A stretch of DNA of 64,000 bases, from the NCBI RefSeq assembly GCF_933775445.1, contig NC_065874.1:7211001-7275000 (forward strand). Reading direction: 5' to 3'. Below the pieces are notes generated by a model. It saw nothing but the letters and a program-made list of their open reading frames with translations. It did not search any database and was not told the DNA's origin. Shown here piece by piece: positions 58,603-64,000 of this stretch (the first letter of the stretch is position 1; every line of letters starts with the position of its first letter). This DNA is from Argentina anserina. Its lineage: Eukaryota > Streptophyta > Magnoliopsida > Rosales > Rosaceae. The position numbers and the translations under genes were made by a program.

Positions 58603-59369
58603 AACAGTAGTTTTATGTAACTCAAGATTAGTTGAATCATGGGTTCGGTTTTGCTGTCTCCTCGGTTTTGACATGATCATTTTTTGGTCATTTTGAACGA
58701 AATATGATGATTCGAGTTCTTTGAAATTCACATGATCATCTATTTTTCATGTTCACGAAGCGATTGGAGGACCACCTCACCGTGCTCCACACGGTGAGAC
58801 CGAGCCAGCCCCTCCCGGCGGCTCCATGGCATTAAGGCCGTCGGTGGCAGCATCCCTTCCTTCACATGAGCTTGTGATGCCTCCTACGTTTTCTAATACC
58901 TCCATAAGAATCTCTTATGCCCATCGCTCATTTTGCAAACCTTGTTATCATACTAGATTTCAAGGAAGTCTTTATTTGCTAAGACTCTAACCAAGAACAT
59001 TCCATTCTTACAAAGTATTTAAGGTGACATTAGTGGACCCTATCCAACCGAATGCGGACGTTTTTCGGTATTTTTATAGTATAGGTCAAGAGCATCGACG
59101 CGTTGGTCACACGTCGCTTTGCTTTCCACAAGGAACGCTGCATTTGCTAAGTTTTTAGCTATAATCATCATACTAAGGGCTCACCACCATTCCCATCCTC
59201 TCAAATCTATTTGATTGGATACTATTGGAGAGTTCATGTCCATGACTTTGATGATTTCGTTTTGCATATCTACTGGGATCGTCGTTAAACATATTATTCC
59301 TCATGTTCATTCACTGCATGATCTAGCAGAGCTCGGACTTGGTTATGGGTACTAACCTACTGAGTTTTG

Positions 59370-60850
59370 CATGGAGATATGTAATAATGTTGCATGCAAC
59401 GACACTTATTCGTTTTAGACCCACAACTTGTCAATCGTTTAGTGCATACCAAATGGTTACTAGATACGATCCCAACGTTATTTTCATTAAACACCTATTT
59501 GGTTAAAGTTCTTTATGTGTCTATATTGTAGTTATCTCAATGAGTCTACTTGAAACGATTAAGTATTCTGGTTGGTTATGATTTATGAATCACCAACACT
59601 TGTCCGCTATTTCCAATCTACAACCGTTGATCTCTATCTTGCGATATTAGCAGACGGTCACTTTGATGAGACATACTTCCCGTCGTTAGGGGGAGATATG
59701 GAATGCTCGCATTCCGGTTTAACGCTATGAATTGACGTGGTGTGGCACTATGTCTCATTAAGATCCCGCACTACTCAAAGTGATCAAATGTGCAACACAT
59801 TATCTACCTCCAGAAAGTTAAAGATTCGATGCTCAATGAATTTACCGATATTATAAAAGTGACGAGATCGCACATAAATGTTGTGATGTGCCGGTAAGGT
59901 TGGAACTCTCAGAATGTGGGAGAATTTCATATGACCTGGTCCTAGCACCGTTGGCACCATCCCTGACAGTGGGAAGGAAGCTGGCGATGGCACCATCGTA
60001 CATTATGGTGTTGTCGGCGCCCGTGGTATTGCACCACAAAACAAGGGCGGCAAACGCAAAGATGGACTAGTAAGGGTCATAGCTTCGGTCTTAGCTACCT
60101 AGATGAGGGGGAGACTATTATTCTTTGGAATCAAAACCAGAAACAAGCGATGTGCGTAGGCACAAGTATTTTTCCCATCATCAAGAGATATTCTCTAAAC
60201 ATGTGTATCAACTAAGTTTCTGTGGGACGCTACAGACTCATTTTGTTGATGTTAGAAAAAAATAGAAATCTCACGAATTGATCGTATATAGCGTGCGTGT
60301 GTTTAATGGATTGATCTCCCATGATTGATAATGTATTCGCTTATGCTCTTATTCCGTTGTAAAGCATCAACGATGAGCAACTTGACCGAAGTAGAAAGAA
60401 TCAACACAGGCTGAACTAGACTTGTTATGTTGGTCGTTGTTCGTAAGTGTAATGAGAAAGATGAAGTCATGCGATATATGCAGGACTTATGGCGCAAAGA
60501 TTGTCTCATTATCCTAGTATTGACTACGATGAGTTATATTCTCTCGTTATGGACATAATTGCTTTCCGCTACTTGATCAGTAGTAGTGTCCATGAAAACT
60601 GATTTGCAACATATGATAGTGGTCATAGAATATCTGTAAAGGGATTTTGACGCGGATATGAGAGTGTCCGAGGGACTTTAAATACCTCCAGACTATGGAG
60701 AGCTTATGTAATCAGATTGCGATGTTCGAGAGAACGTAGTACAATCGATTGCAAGAACTCATACCCATATGTGTTCATATGAAAGCTAATTCTTGATTCT
60801 CTATTCCGTCTAAGTAAAGATGATGAAGAGATTCAATGAGCTATATATTT
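59370..60850 (+). pseudogene. copia integrase end to reverse transcriptase relic
   Basis: The motifs integrase end, linker and RT fingers/palm follow in the normal order, but each in a different frame. The YVDD active site is not recognisable. Confidence 0.75.
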
Positions 60851-61917
60851 ATATATGTAAGTGTTGTTGGGACACTATTACTTTCATTATGACGTGATTA
60901 ACTCTGCGCCTGTGCATCGTCATTGGACTTGCATTGCTCCTTTGACATGAGTTTAGTTCTACACTTAGTGAACCAACACAAATCCTATCCACACCAATGC
61001 CGCCAGTGGCTCCAGCAACATCAACGTACGCCTTGGTGTACCAGTCGACACTAGTAGCGTAAAAGATACGTACGGTTCCGCTTCGGACCAAAATCAGTCA
61101 TTCATTGATTCATTCCCCCATTTATTTGTGAAAGACACAATGAATGTGACAAATTAGAATCTATCCAGTTTCGTATGTCAACTTCAACGAGACCTATAAG
61201 ACAGCTTGCTCGATGAAATATGGTGAAATTAGTACCGTTGGAAAGGTATATGTGTCTACTTTTCAGAGACACCAACCATTTGTTCATAGCTATCATACTG
61301 AGTTATGGCCGTTTTAGAAAAATAGGACAGTTCTGTCCGGAAATTTGCAAGGCAGTCAACTTCGACAGAGCACTGTGAACTGTTCTGATCGAATTAGGTT
61401 GTGAACCTTATGTCACTAGAAAGCCACGGATGTCTAATTTATAGAATATTTTACGGTTCGCTGATACTTATTTTGACGAAAAAGTTATGGCCGTTTAAGT
61501 GAATGAATGTCATTCTATCCGATAATCTGATTTGCATTGCAAACTTTTGTTTTGAGTTGTTATGCAATCTTGTTTCCTAGGATCTAAGTTTGGCTAAGTA
61601 TAGCATGTATGATCTGAGGATGTTTGGCTAGATTAATGATTAATCATTGGCTCAAGACTACGTTTGAGAAGCATGTAATGAACGTTGTATATGCTGTTCT
61701 TTGTACTACATGATTATGACACTAATCAGGGGGAGTTGTTTCGTAGACTTCAGGAGAGTCTACCTCACATGATTAAATGTAGACAGTGCGTTGTGCTCTT
61801 TTTCTCTTCGATCAAGCTTTTGTTTTTACCCAAGATATTTTTATTTTACTTGACAAGGTTTTTAATGAGGCAACGATGTGTGCACCATGCAACCTAGGTA
61901 TGCAACACAAGGAGGGG

Positions 61918-62099
61918 TGTTCCAGGAGAATTATTATTCTACCCTTGTGTGTCTTAGCCTAATATGTTTCTTGTTAGGAGATAGATTAGCATCTCCATAG
62001 TATATTAGGACTCCGAATCCTACGGGATTGTGGTTTTTGTATTGCCTATATATAGGCCCACATATCATTCAATAATACACAATTTTTCATTCTGAAACA
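61918..62099 (+). repeat. 3' LTR of the right copia element
   Basis: 182 bp, TGTTCC...TGAAACA, preceded by the polypurine tract and followed by the AATTT target duplication. Confidence 0.9.
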
Positions 62100-62104
62100 A
62101 ATTT

Positions 62105-62980
62105 GAAATTTTAGATGAATTATACATATATTCATGTATATATTCACTAATTCACATCATATATACATTCATATGTATTCACATTTTCAACAAATATGCA
62201 TTCAAAAGCATTATATATATGTATGTTTTTTCACGATTTTTTAATTTTTATTATTTAAATTCGAATTATGAGTGTATTGAAGAAAAACTATTGAGTAAAA
62301 ACCAACCATAAACCAAAAGTATAAAACAAATAATAATCACCAAATTTATAAAAGGATTTGATGATCTTCTTAGAAATGATATTGCAAAGAACTGAAAAAT
62401 ATGATGTATCTAGCTGACTTGGCAAAACACATAGGATTAAGGCCAACAATCATTTTTATTTTTTTATTGTGGGTGGCTAGACACAAACTAAATGAGCAAG
62501 ATTAAGGATCATAACTGCCATGTGCGTACAAGAATGGTGCGTACGCATGTGGATATCACGGCAGGGTTTTAGGGTTTTAATGTTAGGAGTGCTTTGTGCT
62601 GATGATGTTTTGAAATTAAGAAAACATAGACAAATTATATGAGGAATGCAATAGGTGTTATTTAATTGAAAAATGACTCTTTATATAAGGAATTTATTAC
62701 AATCGATCCATAAGTAGGAATCCGCTTCTTGAAAATCGTGAAGATCATATTCCAATCAATCTTCTATGAAGAGTTTAATTCTTAATTTTAATTTCGCTTG
62801 AGGTGCTTTTGTATTGGAACTTACATTAGGTTACCTCAAATTGTATCACTTGAGAAACGTTCCAATGATGCTTCTTTTTTTTTTTCCGCTTTGTCCTAGC
62901 GGTTTTTTGTGTTGTTTTTATTCGTTGGTAATATATATTACCGTAAGTTTGTAAATAACTGATTGAGCTAGATGTATATA
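62105..62980. other. Intergenic, AT-rich
   Basis: No gene, RNA or repeat recognised apart from simple AT-rich stretches. Confidence 0.55.
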
Positions 62981-62989
62981 TTGTAAAAC

Positions 62990-64000
62990 AAAAATGCCAA
63001 TTTACATCCCAAATTTGGCCATAATTATCAGTTTGCACCTCAAACTTGTAATTGAGTTAATTTACTTTCTATACTTAGGTAACAATTGTCAACTTATACC
63101 CCCTCCGTTAAATTTAAGGGTAAATTCATTCTATGATATATGAGGTATAGTGAACTGGACACTTTAATACCTAATGTTTCAAATATGACACTTTGGTACC
63201 TGAAGTTATATATTATGTGACATTTTGGTACTTATGCTGACTTCTTTGTTAAACATAGAGGATAAAATTGACATTTACATATTATTTATCAAAATAAAAA
63301 TACTAATAGAATTTGATGGGTTTAAAGTTAGTTTCTATCACCTTTGTATTCATCATTTTTGTATCATTTGTGAGATTTTTTTTAAGTTTTAATTGAAGGT
63401 GAAAAATTACATTTTTGATTATAAAATATAAAATTTGTGATTTAAATACCCATGATAATACTTTTGGTGAATTAAATATAGTATCGCGGAGTAGTTTTGT
63501 GAGATGATTGAATTTCATAAACATAAAATTGACTTATGCTACCAACATGAATCAAAAATATTAACTTAAACGCATAAAAAAATCAAGATTTTGGGATAAT
63601 GAATACATAAAACTCATGTTTTTATTGTATTTTTGTAAATATATACTTTAATGTCTATTTTACATTCACATTAGTCAACATAAGTACTAAAGTGTCATAT
63701 AAAATCGAACTTTAGGTACCAAATTATTCTCTTTAAAACATTAGGCACCAAAATGTCCAACCAGCTATACGTCAGGTACCATAAAAATAATTTACCCTAA
63801 ATTTAATATTTTTCATTAAAATTTAAGTTACATACCATGTTTATAAGGGGTAGTCATGTCATTATATATTTATTCATTTTTAAAAATAAAATAAATGAAC
63901 AAAATTACTTAAGAGGAAGACTTGTAACTAGGTTTTATTTTTCGAAACATGTTATTGATTTATATATAGTTTTAATTTACGTAAAATAATATGTTAAAAG
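62990..64000. mobile_element. Outer MITE-like element (right end outside window)
   Basis: The stretch AATGCCAATTTACATCCCAAA ... TATACCCCCTCCGTTAAATTT resembles the end of a Mutator-like MITE. It is interrupted at 63118 by another element and resumes after it (AAATTTAATATTTTTC). Its other end is not in the window. Confidence 0.4.
63118..63797. mobile_element. Mutator-like MITE with perfect 9-bp target duplication
   Basis: 680-bp element with long inverted ends (about 130-150 bp): GGGTAAATT...CTAATGTTT at the left; the reverse complement of the right end shares GGGTAAATTATT, GGTGCCTAATGTTTTA and GTACTTATGTTGACT. It is flanked by TAAATTTAA at 63109-63117 and 63798-63806. Long terminal repeats plus a 9-bp duplication are the MULE pattern. 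No coding content. Confidence 0.88.

Larger units (their letters stand above)
56510..62099 (+). mobile_element. Copia-type LTR retrotransposon, plus strand, degenerate
   Basis: LTRs at 56510-56693 and 61918-62099 (184 and 182 bp) are flanked by the same 5 bases AATTT (56505-56509 and 62100-62104). A polypurine tract AAGGAGGGG precedes the right LTR. Pol relics in canonical order: integrase end (LHATTLIRFRPTTC at ~59393), PSLGGD linker (~59690), RISYDLVLAP (~59922), RT pieces (RKCNEKDEVMRY at ~60443, YDELYSLVMDIIAFRYLIS at ~60527). Frames are broken throughout. The left LTR has lost the canonical TG (TTTT). The 3' non-coding region is homologous to the nested copia element at 21.6-29.6 kb, in opposite orientation. 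Confidence 0.9.

Noticed and set aside
58402..58731. Repetitive Lys/Ser/Cys-rich protein on the minus strand
   Set aside because: It is a by-product of a stop-free 22-bp tandem repeat, antisense to the copia element.
1..64000. tRNA genes, rRNA genes, CRISPR arrays, bacterial-type operons
   Set aside because: No cloverleaf-type B-box context, rRNA core or regular spacer array was recognised by eye; a tRNA scan would be the decisive test.

Overview
This is nuclear DNA of a flowering plant, almost certainly a eudicot. The coding genes have GT/AG introns and plant-specific products, and the gaps are AT-rich and full of plant LTR retrotransposons, hAT-like and Mutator-like elements. A Rosaceae-type genome is my guess from general appearance only. 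No bacterial operons, CRISPR arrays, rRNA genes or recognisable tRNA genes are present.

The window has two parts. The left half (1-32 kb) is accessory, repeat-rich and rearranged. It opens with a decayed minus-strand Ty1/copia element that runs off the left edge. Next comes a broken tandem block: a ZIP metal-transporter exon 1 relic, an allantoate deiminase (AAH) pseudogene, one intact 960-aa LRR receptor-like protein gene, a truncated copy of that gene's 5' end and promoter, and a second ZIP relic. A ~290-bp spacer repeat is scattered through this block. From 18 to 30 kb there is an uncharacterised tandem repeat (unit at least 1.3 kb, about 2.5 copies). The last copy is split by a TIR element, which carries an 8-kb copia element, which carries a 1.2-kb hAT deletion derivative: three nested layers.

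The middle (33-52.4 kb) is gene-dense and conserved: an intact ZIP zinc/iron transporter (3 exons), an F-box pseudogene, a VMA21-type V-ATPase assembly factor, SUF4 (C2H2 zinc-finger regulator of flowering time), an ERA-like organellar GTPase (ERG) and the intronless F-box gene UFO (floral meristem and organ identity). From memory, SUF4, the ERA-like GTPase and UFO are direct neighbours in Arabidopsis (AT1G30970, AT1G30960, AT1G30950), so this looks like ancestral eudicot microsynteny.

The right end (52.4-64 kb) is again repeat-rich: a long UFO upstream region with GA/CT microsatellites, a fragment of an RNase H-like domain, a second copia element (56.5-62.1 kb, plus strand, intact 5-bp target duplication, internal 22-bp minisatellite), and a Mutator-like MITE with a perfect 9-bp target duplication lying inside what looks like another MITE.

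Intact protein-coding genes: RLP (minus), ZIP (plus), VMA21 (plus), SUF4 (plus), ERG (plus) and UFO (minus). The other coding-like segments are transposon relics or pseudogenes. Exon boundaries were placed by eye from GT/AG sites and reading-frame continuity.
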